A stretch of DNA of 56,401 nt. It comes from Gemmatimonadota bacterium (lineage in GTDB: Bacteria > Gemmatimonadota > Gemmatimonadetes > Longimicrobiales > Gaopeijiaceae). The notes under the pieces were generated by a model. That model searched no databases. It saw nothing but the letters and a program-made list of their open reading frames with translations, and was not told the DNA's origin. The DNA is taken from NCBI GenBank assembly GCA_016209885.1, contig JACQVF010000005.1, positions 1 through 56,401 of the forward strand. Direction: 5' to 3'. The translations under genes were made by a program, and so were the position numbers. Shown one piece after another: positions 1-7,259 of the stretch (within the stretch, counting starts at the first letter, position 1; every line of letters begins with the position of its first letter).

Positions 1-45
1 GGCGCTGCGGGCGCCGCGGCCGCCGGCGCAGGCGCTGCGCGGTAG
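1..45 (+). CDS. possible 3' tail of an upstream gene, cut by the window edge
   Basis: Frame 1 reads an Ala/Gly-rich tail of 14 residues ending in Arg and then TAG at 43-45. Low-complexity Ala/Gly tails are common in GC-rich genomes and also appear by chance, so the assignment is weak. Nothing else coding is seen before the symporter. Confidence 0.22.
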   Translation, partial: GAAGAAAAGAGAAR

Positions 46-95
46 ATTGGTGGCGAGCGCGGTCCGAGGTTGGCGGACGGGTAGGCTCGGGGTGG

Positions 96-132
96 GCCGG
101 CCGGACTCCCGCGGCGAGGGGGTCCGGCCGGC
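96..132 (+). promoter_or_regulatory. long GC-rich hairpin just upstream of the symporter gene
   Basis: Two 15-nt arms (96-110 and 118-132) are complementary except for one G-U pair and enclose a 7-nt loop GCGGCGA. There is no T-run after the stem, so it is not a classical intrinsic terminator on the plus strand. It ends 24 nt before the preferred ATG at 157 and would bury the alternative GTG at 136. It may end the upstream transcript or control symporter translation. Confidence 0.5.
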
Positions 133-156
133 GGCGTGATCGGACCCACGGGGCTA

Positions 157-1746
157 ATGTCGCCGATCGACCTGGTCATCGTCGCAGCTTCGCTCCTCGG
201 GCTCGTTGCGCTCGCCGGTTGGATCGCCAGCCGCCAGCGGGACACGACCGACTACTACCTCGGCGGCCGCCATCTTCCCGCCTGGGCGCTCGGGCTGAGC
301 CTCGCGGCGAACCAGGTGAGCGCGATCTCGCTCGTGGGCGCACCGGCGTTTGTCGCGCTGCGGGACGGCGGCGGCTTGGTTTGGCTGCAGTACGAGCTCG
401 CCGTCCCGCTGGCCATGGCCGGCCTCATCCTCTGGGGCGTCCCCGTCCTCCGCAGGGCTCGCGGCGCGGACGTGTACGCCGCGGTCGAGGATCGGCTGGG
501 GGCCCGCGCCCGAAGAGTGCTGGCCGCGTTCTTCCTGCTGGGGAGAGGGCTCGGCGTCGGCGTGATCGTCTACACGTCATCCCTCGTGGTGGACGCGGTC
601 ACGGGCTGGGGGTTGGGGCCGAGCCTCGTGGTGATGGGGGCGGTCGCGGTCGCCTACACCGCCCTGGGCGGGTTCGCGGCCGATGTGATCTCGGACGTGC
701 TCCAGCTCGGGCTCCTCTGGGGCGGGACCTTGGTCGCGACGGTGGTGCTGGCGGTGTTCCTCGCCCGCGGACCGGGGCTTCTGGCGGGCGTTGAAACCGA
801 GCGCCTGATCCCCCTGGAGCTGTCGAGCCATGGGCTGGGCGACGGGGCCACGTTCGCCTTCTGGCCCATGCTGCTGGGCGGTCTCTTCCTCTACATCTCC
901 TACTACGGCTGCGACCAGACGCAGGCGCAGCGGCTCCTGGCGGCGTCGAGCGCGGACGGGGCCCGCCGGGCGCTGGTCATCGCCGGGCTCGTGCGGTTGC
1001 CCCTGGTGCTCACCTATTGCGTCTTTGGGGTCCTGCTCTCCGCGCTCCTGGCCGCGGACGCCGCGTTCTCCGACTCCCTCGCCGGACGACCGCTCGACGC
1101 GCTCGTCCCCGAGTTCCTGGCCAGGTATCTTCCGGTCGGGCTCCTGGGGCTGGCGGTGGCGGGGATCCTGGCCGCTGCCCTCTCGTCCATCGACTCCGCT
1201 CTGAACTCCCTCTCCGCCGTGACGCTGGAAGAGTTCCTGCCGGGTCTCGGCCGGGGAGAGAGCCGCTGGTCGCTGGTGGGCGCGCGGGCGCTGACGGTGG
1301 CCTGGGGCGCCTGGGCCACCGCGACCGGACTGTGGTTCTCGAGGGCCGGCGAGACCGTGATCGAAGTGATCAACCGCGTGGGAAGCGTGTTCTACGGCCC
1401 CATCCTCGCGCTTTTCGTCCTGGCCTGGCGGTCGCGCCGAGCGGACCAGGCCTCCGCCGTGGCTGGCGCCCTGACCGGTGTCGGCGTGAACCTTGCCCTG
1501 TGGTGGTTCGCGCCTGGCGTCTCCTGGTTGTGGTGGAACGTGACGGGCTTCCTCACGACTTGGGTGGTGGGCGAGCTCGCAGGCCGGAGGGCGGATGCGC
1601 CGCCCCGTGGGGCGACGGCCGTGGGTAGCGTCAGGGCCGAGCCGGCGGCTGGAGAGCGTTTGCCCCGGCTCCTGGCTGGCATCATGGTCGGCGAGTTCGT
1701 GGCGATCCTGCTGGGGCTCGGAGCGCTGACGTTGATGCTCGGGTGA
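157..1746 (+). CDS. SGLT-like sodium:solute symporter (SSS family)
   Basis: Inner-membrane protein of about 529 residues with roughly 13-14 hydrophobic segments. It begins with a helix typical of the SSS family, followed by the family-type YYLGGR stretch. Around residue 342 it reads LSSIDSALNS, which matches the TM8 serine pair that forms the Na2 site in vSGLT-type transporters, so sodium coupling is likely. The substrate cannot be read from sequence. The gene lies 118 bp upstream of mgs on the same strand, so import of a sugar, glycerate-type precursor or compatible solute is a reasonable guess. An in-frame GTG at 136 would add seven residues but lies against a strong hairpin; ATG 157 is preferred although its ribosome site is weak. 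Confidence 0.85.
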   Translation: MSPIDLVIVAASLLGLVALAGWIASRQRDTTDYYLGGRHLPAWALGLSLAANQVSAISLVGAPAFVALRDGGGLVWLQYELAVPLAMAGLILWGVPVLRRARGADVYAAVEDRLGARARRVLAAFFLLGRGLGVGVIVYTSSLVVDAVTGWGLGPSLVVMGAVAVAYTALGGFAADVISDVLQLGLLWGGTLVATVVLAVFLARGPGLLAGVETERLIPLELSSHGLGDGATFAFWPMLLGGLFLYISYYGCDQTQAQRLLAASSADGARRALVIAGLVRLPLVLTYCVFGVLLSALLAADAAFSDSLAGRPLDALVPEFLARYLPVGLLGLAVAGILAAALSSIDSALNSLSAVTLEEFLPGLGRGESRWSLVGARALTVAWGAWATATGLWFSRAGETVIEVINRVGSVFYGPILALFVLAWRSRRADQASAVAGALTGVGVNLALWWFAPGVSWLWWNVTGFLTTWVVGELAGRRADAPPRGATAVGSVRAEPAAGERLPRLLAGIMVGEFVAILLGLGALTLMLG

Positions 1747-1864
1747 GCCGGGAGGCGTTTCGGGACCGGCGGCCGGCGCTCGGGGGCGGTAGCGCGGGCA
1801 CAGAGCCCCTTCAGCGACTCGCGGACGGAGAGCAGTGCCATCAGACGCAGGAGGAGGATCGAAC

Positions 1865-3079
1865 ATGAGCCTCGTCGTTTTTCCCTTCAAGGGAGAGGAT
1901 CCGGAGACCGTACTCCACAACGTGCGCATTGCGGCGAGCCATCGGCGGGTGAGCCGCGTGCTCACCGTCGGTGCGGAGCGGGACGAGACGTTCCGCGCCC
2001 TCGGTTCCGAGGGTCCGAGCCTGCGCCGGGAGACCGGCACACCGCTGGACGTCATTCTCCAGGAGCGGATCGGCAGGAAGCGGCCGGGCAAGGGCGACGC
2101 CATGAACACGGCGCTACGGTGGTTCCTCGCGGAGACGGATCTCCAGCGGATCCACTTCTACGACGCGGATATGCTCAGCTTCACGGCCGACTGGATCACG
2201 CACGCCGAGGAGTCGGCGGACCTGGGGTTTCCCGTGGTGCGTCACTACTTCCCGCGGGCGACCACGGACGCGATGATCACGTTCCTCATCGCCCGCACGG
2301 GGTTTGCGTTGCTCTGGCCGAAGTCCGAGCTGCCGTGGATCGAGCAGCCTCTCGGCGGGGAGCTCCTCCTCACGCGGCCAGTGGCCGAGCGTCTGGTGGC
2401 GGAAGAGCGCGTGCAGGCGCAGAGTGACTGGGGGATCGACACGGTGTACACCTTCACCACCGTGAGGTACGGCTTCGCCACTTACGAGACGTACCGGCGC
2501 GAGGGGAAGTTGCACAAGCTTTACGGCAAGCTCGCAGATCTGCGAACCATGCTCGTCGAGTGCTTCGCGGCGATCCAGGAGCTGGCCGAGAACCACCTGG
2601 AGCCCAGCCCGCCGGCAGGGCCCGTTCAGATGATTCCCGGCGGGATCGTGCACCGGGTGGAGCCCCATCTCCAGGTTCCCCTGCAGATCATCGAGAAGGT
2701 GGGGTTCGACTTCGAGGGGACGCTCGCTCTCCTGTTGGACGGGTGGAACCCGAGGCTCGAACCGCTCGTCGAGTGGTTCCCGCCGGCTATCCGCGATGGG
2801 CTTCTGGAGAACCGCAGCCGCCCTTGCTTCAACTTCATGGGCGAGCGGGAGTGGGCGCAGGCGTACCGCGTGCTGCTCGACCGGTTCCAGCCGGGGGACC
2901 GCGACTGGGAAGAGATCCTGTTCAAGCTCTGGACCGCCCGGGTGCTGAACTACACGGTGAGCGTCGCGCTTCGCGGCTACGGCTACGCCCGCCAGTATCG
3001 TCATAACACCATCGTGCGCTACCTGCAGGAGGCGGCGGGAGCCGGCCCCGCTACGGACCGGATAAGCGATGAGCTGTGA
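1865..3079 (+). CDS. mgs: mannosylglycerate synthase, one-step pathway (GT78)
   Basis: Retaining GT-A glycosyltransferase that joins GDP-mannose and D-glycerate to give the compatible solute 2-O-mannosylglycerate in one step. The 404-residue product closely resembles Rhodothermus marinus Mgs as I recall it, from the first residues (MSLVVFPFK) through IEQPLGGEL, SDWGID and the C-terminal LFKLWT and RVLNYT segments. The metal-binding DxD motif is D100-A101-D102, at the same numbering as in that enzyme. An AGGAGGA ribosome site precedes ATG 1865, which fixes the start over the longer upstream reading at 1835. It converges on mpgP/mpgS, the second route to the same product. No truncation or missing key residue was seen. 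Confidence 0.95.
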   Translation: MSLVVFPFKGEDPETVLHNVRIAASHRRVSRVLTVGAERDETFRALGSEGPSLRRETGTPLDVILQERIGRKRPGKGDAMNTALRWFLAETDLQRIHFYDADMLSFTADWITHAEESADLGFPVVRHYFPRATTDAMITFLIARTGFALLWPKSELPWIEQPLGGELLLTRPVAERLVAEERVQAQSDWGIDTVYTFTTVRYGFATYETYRREGKLHKLYGKLADLRTMLVECFAAIQELAENHLEPSPPAGPVQMIPGGIVHRVEPHLQVPLQIIEKVGFDFEGTLALLLDGWNPRLEPLVEWFPPAIRDGLLENRSRPCFNFMGEREWAQAYRVLLDRFQPGDRDWEEILFKLWTARVLNYTVSVALRGYGYARQYRHNTIVRYLQEAAGAGPATDRISDEL

Positions 3080-3172
3080 GGGAGGACATGGGCACCGGGG
3101 CCGCGCAGTCGCCCGCGATGGCACAGCCCCGGGCGCGGCGCCGGCGGCACCCGCTCCCGGATCGCTCCTGAC

Positions 3173-4018
3173 TCATGACTCCTCGGTCATCACGGCACGG
3201 ATCGCCCTGGCCCAGCCCACGGGGCCGATGCCGACCACTCTTTGGATCCCTGCAACATCCACGTCCGCCCAGCTTCCGTCCCGGCGCTGGACCAGGAACG
3301 GCCGGTCCACGGCCCGGAGCATCGCCACGTCGTTCTCGCTGTCGCCCACGCCCATGGTCGTCAGCTCGCCGTGTTTCCTGCGCAGGAGCGGGAGAAGGAG
3401 CGAGACGGCCCGTCCCTTGTCCGTGGCGGCCGAGATCACGGTGCCCCCGGCTCGGCCGCGGGGGCAGCCGAGTCCCCGGGAGGCCAGGGCATTCTGCAGC
3501 CTCTGCCACTGGGCGGCGGAGAGGCGGGCGTGGATCGTCTCGCTGTATTCCCGGAGCCTTGCGCGGTGGGCGGCTTCCCGGTCGAGCCCGGTGAGCGCGC
3601 TCACTTCTTCGACGGTCATGTCCGCGTATCCGCGGAAAGGGAGCCCCGTCTCGTCACGAATCGAGACCAGGCGCTGCCGGACCACGCCGCCCGGCAGGCC
3701 GAGTTCCATGATCTCGTGCTCGGCGGTGACCCGGACCCGCGCGGGCGCATCCGGAACGTTCGCCAACTCCCGGATAGCGGAGGCGAGATCCCTGCCGAAG
3801 TACCCTGCCGGGATGACCAGGGCCGAGCCGTTCTCGACGATGAACGGCTCGCGGAGGCCCATCGCCGCCTGGTAGACGAGCTGCTCCGCGCGAGTCTTGG
3901 ACGAGCAGAAGATGAGGGGGATACGCCGGGCCGCGAGTAGCCGCAGGGCGTCAGCGGCCGGCGCCCAGCGGTAGCCGTCGTAGTCCAGCAGCGTGCCGTC
4001 CAGGTCCGTGAACACCAC
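3173..4018 (-). CDS. mpgP: mannosyl-3-phosphoglycerate phosphatase (HAD superfamily)
   Basis: Second enzyme of the two-step mannosylglycerate pathway; it removes phosphate from mannosyl-3-phosphoglycerate in the cytoplasm. The product has the HAD nucleophile motif DLDGT a few residues from the start, a capped middle region, and the late acidic motif GDSENDVAML near residue 240. The frame is open upstream to 4318, overlapping mpgS. I prefer GTG 4018, because the family starts just before VFTDLDGT; GTG 4087 is an alternative, and neither has a clear ribosome site. It lies about 130 bp downstream of the 3' end of mpgS on the same strand, fitting an mpgS-mpgP operon. It ends 93 bp from convergent mgs. 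Confidence 0.88.
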   Translation of the reverse strand: MVFTDLDGTLLDYDGYRWAPAADALRLLAARRIPLIFCSSKTRAEQLVYQAAMGLREPFIVENGSALVIPAGYFGRDLASAIRELANVPDAPARVRVTAEHEIMELGLPGGVVRQRLVSIRDETGLPFRGYADMTVEEVSALTGLDREAAHRARLREYSETIHARLSAAQWQRLQNALASRGLGCPRGRAGGTVISAATDKGRAVSLLLPLLRRKHGELTTMGVGDSENDVAMLRAVDRPFLVQRRDGSWADVDVAGIQRVVGIGPVGWARAIRAVMTEES

Positions 4019-4151
4019 CGGCGTCGCGGCCGGCGGGGGCGGGTCGATCGTGGGCGCCCTCGATCGCCTCGACCGTGGCTTCCTCACGGGAGTCGAAGAA
4101 CTGGTCTGGCGTCCCGGCCGCCCGCTCCCCCGCAGTTCTTTGGGCGACCTG

Positions 4152-4478
4152 CTACGCGGGCGGATGACCCTCGCGTTCCGCTCCCAGCAGCGGCGCATAC
4201 GGCTCGTCTTCGATGGCCGCGAGAACCACATCGAAATCGATCCTGATGGGTGCCGGATAGTAGGTGCCGGGCTCGAGGGATTGACCGTCACCGAGGATCC
4301 CGCGCTGCCGGAGCTCATCCTCGATCCGGCGTTTCAGCGGGTCGGGACACAGCAACGATTCGTAGATCACGCGCAGGGCGGCCTTGATCATGTCCTCGAT
4401 ATGCTCCTGGCCCTTTTCCTCGTGAAGGTGCGGCGTGCGGGACTCGATCTGGAAGACCTCGACCTGCTGTTGCATCAA
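4152..4478 (-). pseudogene. mpgS: C-terminal 108 codons of mpgS, separated by the TAG
   Basis: This segment is in the same frame as the upstream mpgS core and begins at the codon after TAG (TTG, then ATG 4475). It reads VEVFQIESRTPHLHEEKG and then an IY-S-LC segment and a final acidic tail, which align with the C-terminal helical part of archaeal and Thermus MPGS. No Shine-Dalgarno sequence precedes the TTG or ATG, so efficient reinitiation is doubtful. The preserved sequence argues that the stop is recent, suppressed or artefactual. It ends 133 nt before the preferred mpgP start. Confidence 0.8.
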
Positions 4479-5366
4479 CTAGGGAAAGGGACTCTCATGG
4501 ACTCCTCCGAACTTCTCCAGCAGGCTGATGAAGTGGTACGGCTCGACGGAGTAGCCGGTACCGTAGTCGAGCCGAAGCGCCAGATCGAGGGTCAGCCCGT
4601 GCTCACCGGCGTTCCCCGTCTTGATCACGTCGGTCTCGAAGCCCGTGTAGTAGGCGAGCAACTCGTTCAGCGCCTGGTTCGTCACGCGGGAGGTGCGCCC
4701 CCACTTGGCGAAATAGAGCTCGGAGCCCACGATCTTCGGCTTGCTCTGCCAGAGGATGCGGACCATAGCGAAGCTCGAACGAGCGAGCGCCATCCCCACC
4801 GTATACTCGCGGACGTACTCGAAGACGGAGCTGGGGAAGAAGTTGTCCGAGTCCACGAAGCCCACGTACTTCTTTCCCGCCAGGCGGGCCAGCACGGTGC
4901 CCAGGAGCATGCCCTCCGCCTTGCCATCCTTGGTCCGCCCTGCCTCGTCCACGAGCTCGGGATACCCTGCGTCCAACAGCGCGCGCCCGAGCACGGGCTC
5001 CTTCTGGTGCACCACAATGACGCGCTTGCGGGCGAACCGAGCGAAGTCCTGCACTGCGACCTCCTCCATGCGGAAGCGGTCCACCGGCTCGCGCTGACTG
5101 TTCGACAACACGATGACGAAGCACTGGTTGGGAATCCCGAAGAGAACCCCTTCGATGAGCCCGATGCGCTCGCCGCGCACCGGCACCACGATGGCCATCT
5201 GGCTCTGAATGTCGTAGATGCGATCGTAAGGAAGGTTGATGATGGTTCGGTGCTCCTCGGACCGCCGCTCCGGCTGGCGCCCGGAGTCCAGCTCGAAGAC
5301 TTTCTGAGGCCCGTAAAAGATGTTCGCTCCGAACCGCTCTGTCTCACGGGGGCGCTCGATCCGCAT
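4479..5366 (-). CDS. mpgS: mannosyl-3-phosphoglycerate synthase, N-terminal 295 residues, ended by an in-frame TAG
   Basis: GT55-type synthase that transfers mannose from GDP-mannose to 3-phosphoglycerate. This part holds the catalytic core: GFVDSDNFFP with the DxD metal site, GKAEGM, the family motif KTGNAGEHG, and GYSVEPYHFI. Translation stops at TAG 4481-4479 after FGGVHESPFP. The next codons in the same frame resume the family sequence (EVFQIES, HLHEEKG), see 4152-4478. Intact relatives are about 390-400 residues, so this piece lacks about 108. ATG 5366 follows GAGGCGGGA and fits the family N-terminus; the frame is open further upstream to 5552 without family similarity. Possible explanations are a nonsense mutation, readthrough or reinitiation, or a sequence error. 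Confidence 0.85.
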   Translation of the reverse strand: MRIERPRETERFGANIFYGPQKVFELDSGRQPERRSEEHRTIINLPYDRIYDIQSQMAIVVPVRGERIGLIEGVLFGIPNQCFVIVLSNSQREPVDRFRMEEVAVQDFARFARKRVIVVHQKEPVLGRALLDAGYPELVDEAGRTKDGKAEGMLLGTVLARLAGKKYVGFVDSDNFFPSSVFEYVREYTVGMALARSSFAMVRILWQSKPKIVGSELYFAKWGRTSRVTNQALNELLAYYTGFETDVIKTGNAGEHGLTLDLALRLDYGTGYSVEPYHFISLLEKFGGVHESPFP

Positions 5367-5441
5367 TCCCGCCTCGCTGGCGTCCCGCACCGCAGGGGAC
5401 CGGGTCCCGTGGCTCGAATCGCATAGTGGCAAGGTAATTGA

Positions 5442-5470
5442 CTTATACACCGAAGCGGCGATTCGGTCCA
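5442..5470 (-). promoter_or_regulatory. putative sigma-70 type promoter of mpgS-mpgP
   Basis: On the minus strand TGGACC (5470-5465) and TATAAG (5447-5442) are separated by 17 bp, in a locally less GC-rich stretch. The predicted transcript start lies about 70 nt upstream of ATG 5366. The match is 4/6 at both boxes and has no other support. Confidence 0.35.
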
Positions 5471-5591
5471 CGTCTTGCGGTCGCGGACGGGAACGGGCGG
5501 GAGCAGTAACTGGGGTTCGCGATTCGCGATCAGGAGCTCTGCCGTTGCGCATGGCTCATTGCTCAGCGCGGATCGCCAAGCGCGAATCGCC

Positions 5592-7082
5592 CTAGCGGAT
5601 CGGGATCGAGACCGACACCTGGTGGGTGAGCACCCGGGCGTCCTGGAGGGTGAGGGGTCCGCTCGGGGCGATGATGAAATCGGCGGCGCGGGCGGCCTCG
5701 GCGAACGCGCGCCGCGTCCCGGTCCACTCGACGCCGGGCCGGCCGGTGCCGGTGGTGAGGCGGCCGAGATAGCGGACCTCGAGCTCGGGGAACTTGAGGG
5801 CGAGCCCCCAGCTCGGCGTCCACTCCATCCAGCTCTCCTCCTGGTCGCGCTTCGTTTCCTCCACGCGGTCGAACTGCTCGAGCTCGTAGCGGAAGGAGTG
5901 AACGGCGAGCCCGAGCTGGAATGCGTACCGTTCCTGCTCCCGGCCGATGCCCATACGGATGTGCGCGTTCGAGAACCAGAAGTCGTTCTCGACGGTCTTC
6001 TCGCCCTTCGCGAGCACTTTGCCGCTCCGCGTCTTGACCGCGCTGTCCGCCTCCGCCCAGGTCTCGGTCCAGATCGGCTCAAAGACGAGGTCGATACCCA
6101 CGGTAAAGAGACCCTCGACCCGCGAGAGTCCGAGCCCGACGTTGTAGGCCCAGGAGTCTCCCGGGTCGCGGGGGATGTTCATGATCTCGTAGTTCGGGAT
6201 CTTGGGATGTGACTTCCAGTTCCCGGTGAGGATCCCCCCGATCCGCCACCCCGCCTCGCCCAGCGGCTGGACGTAGCGGAGGTGAAGCCCCCAGGTGTCG
6301 GTCTCGTCCAGGTTTTGCTCGACCCGCGTCTGGAGCCTGGGCATGCGCAGCGAGTCGTCACGCACCCAATCCAGGTAGGTGACGTCGTGGGTCATGTCGA
6401 ACCGATTGCGCAGGAGGAGCACCTCGACGGAGCGGTTGGCGCCGAACTCGTGGAGGAGGCCGACGCGGTAATCCACGATATGCCCGGACTGCTCAATGCT
6501 CTGGCTCAGCGCGTAGAGGAGCTCGACGCCATCCACGGCGTCGAGTCCCGCCCAGAAGATGCCGGCGGCGATGGACGTGCGGCCGCCGTCGAGCTTCCGG
6601 CCCAGGAGCGCCGACGCGTATACGTTGTTCGCCGATTTCTCGCTGAGCGGGGCCGGCGCGCCGTCGAACCACAGCGGGCGGACCCAGATGATGCGGTTCC
6701 GCTCCGCCGCTTCGAGCTGCTGGAGCGAGAGCGAGACGCCGCCGAACCAGCGGTCGGAGCCGAGGAGCACGCCCACGGGCAGGGTGCGGCCGGCGCCGTT
6801 CTCGTCCGAGATGTTGTAGAACGTGGGCGAGCCGAAGAGGCGCGAGCCCTCCAGCCGGGCACCCTTCGCCGGATTTACGAAGGGGTCCAGGAGCGGGTCG
6901 TCCACGGCGATGAAGACGCCGCCCATCGCCAGGTTCCTGGATGGGAAGACCAGGAACTGGTCGCCCGCCGCCACCGGCACGGTCTTGAGCTGAATGAGCT
7001 GGGCTGAGGCCGGCGTTGCGGTCGCGATCAACGCGGCGACCAGGCCGACGACACTGGCACAGCCATAGCGAGGACTCAGCAT
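5592..7082 (-). CDS. outer-membrane beta-barrel protein of unknown function
   Basis: A 496-residue exported protein. It has a signal peptide (residues about 10-30, ending ASAQ) and then alternating hydrophobic/polar strands typical of a long-chain-fatty-acid-transporter-like barrel, without a TonB plug. Its start LAMGGVFIAVDDPLLDPFVNPA resembles OmpP1/PorV-type 'asymmetric N-terminal' segments in which an NPA motif follows a glycine-rich turn. ATG 7082 is chosen because AGGAG lies 9 nt upstream and the signal peptide begins there; the frame is open to 7109. It lies downstream of the TonB-dependent receptor on the same strand, and a sequence element about 100 nt upstream matches one before the ECF sigma gene. 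Confidence 0.75.
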   Translation of the reverse strand: MLSPRYGCASVVGLVAALIATATPASAQLIQLKTVPVAAGDQFLVFPSRNLAMGGVFIAVDDPLLDPFVNPAKGARLEGSRLFGSPTFYNISDENGAGRTLPVGVLLGSDRWFGGVSLSLQQLEAAERNRIIWVRPLWFDGAPAPLSEKSANNVYASALLGRKLDGGRTSIAAGIFWAGLDAVDGVELLYALSQSIEQSGHIVDYRVGLLHEFGANRSVEVLLLRNRFDMTHDVTYLDWVRDDSLRMPRLQTRVEQNLDETDTWGLHLRYVQPLGEAGWRIGGILTGNWKSHPKIPNYEIMNIPRDPGDSWAYNVGLGLSRVEGLFTVGIDLVFEPIWTETWAEADSAVKTRSGKVLAKGEKTVENDFWFSNAHIRMGIGREQERYAFQLGLAVHSFRYELEQFDRVEETKRDQEESWMEWTPSWGLALKFPELEVRYLGRLTTGTGRPGVEWTGTRRAFAEAARAADFIIAPSGPLTLQDARVLTHQVSVSIPIR

Positions 7083-7180
7083 GGGTGCGGGCTCCTGGCT
7101 GGCGGTCATTTCCCGAAACCGGCGAGCTCTGCGCAGCCGCTGCGGGGATCACCTCGCGGGCTGGCATCACTCGCTCAGAG

Positions 7181-7213
7181 ATGGAACGAACGGAACCCGA
7201 TCCGTGTGACGGG
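7181..7213 (-). promoter_or_regulatory. shared element, copy 2, upstream of the barrel protein gene
   Basis: The plus strand carries AACGAACGGAACC, five divergent-prone bases, then CCGTGTGACGGG. It matches 24 of 29 positions in the copy at 11014-11045 before the ECF sigma gene. On the coding (minus) strand it reads CCCGTCACACGG, then a short gap, then CCGTTCGTT. This layout is compatible with the -35 and -10 boxes of an ECF promoter. It lies about 100-130 nt upstream of ATG 7082. Confidence 0.55.
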
Positions 7214-7214
7214 T

Positions 7215-7246
7215 CAGCGGCCTGCTAGAGGAGCCAGGAGCCGCTG
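7215..7246 (-). terminator. hairpin after the TonB-dependent receptor gene
   Basis: Arms CAGCGGC and GCCGCTG with further CTG/CAG pairing inside form a stem-loop 14-45 nt downstream of the receptor stop codon on the minus strand. There is no T-run, so it is a weak terminator candidate. Confidence 0.3.
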
Positions 7247-7259
7247 GTGCGCGTTCTGC

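Noticed and set aside
577..2109. 510-codon minus-strand frame over the symporter and mgs start
   Set aside because: It is low-complexity Arg/Pro/Gln shadow sequence opposite two clear genes.
4479..4481. Pyrrolysine or selenocysteine recoding at the mpgS stop
   Set aside because: The position lies in a variable linker, not an active site; TAG is not a selenocysteine codon, and no pyl genes or insertion element were seen.
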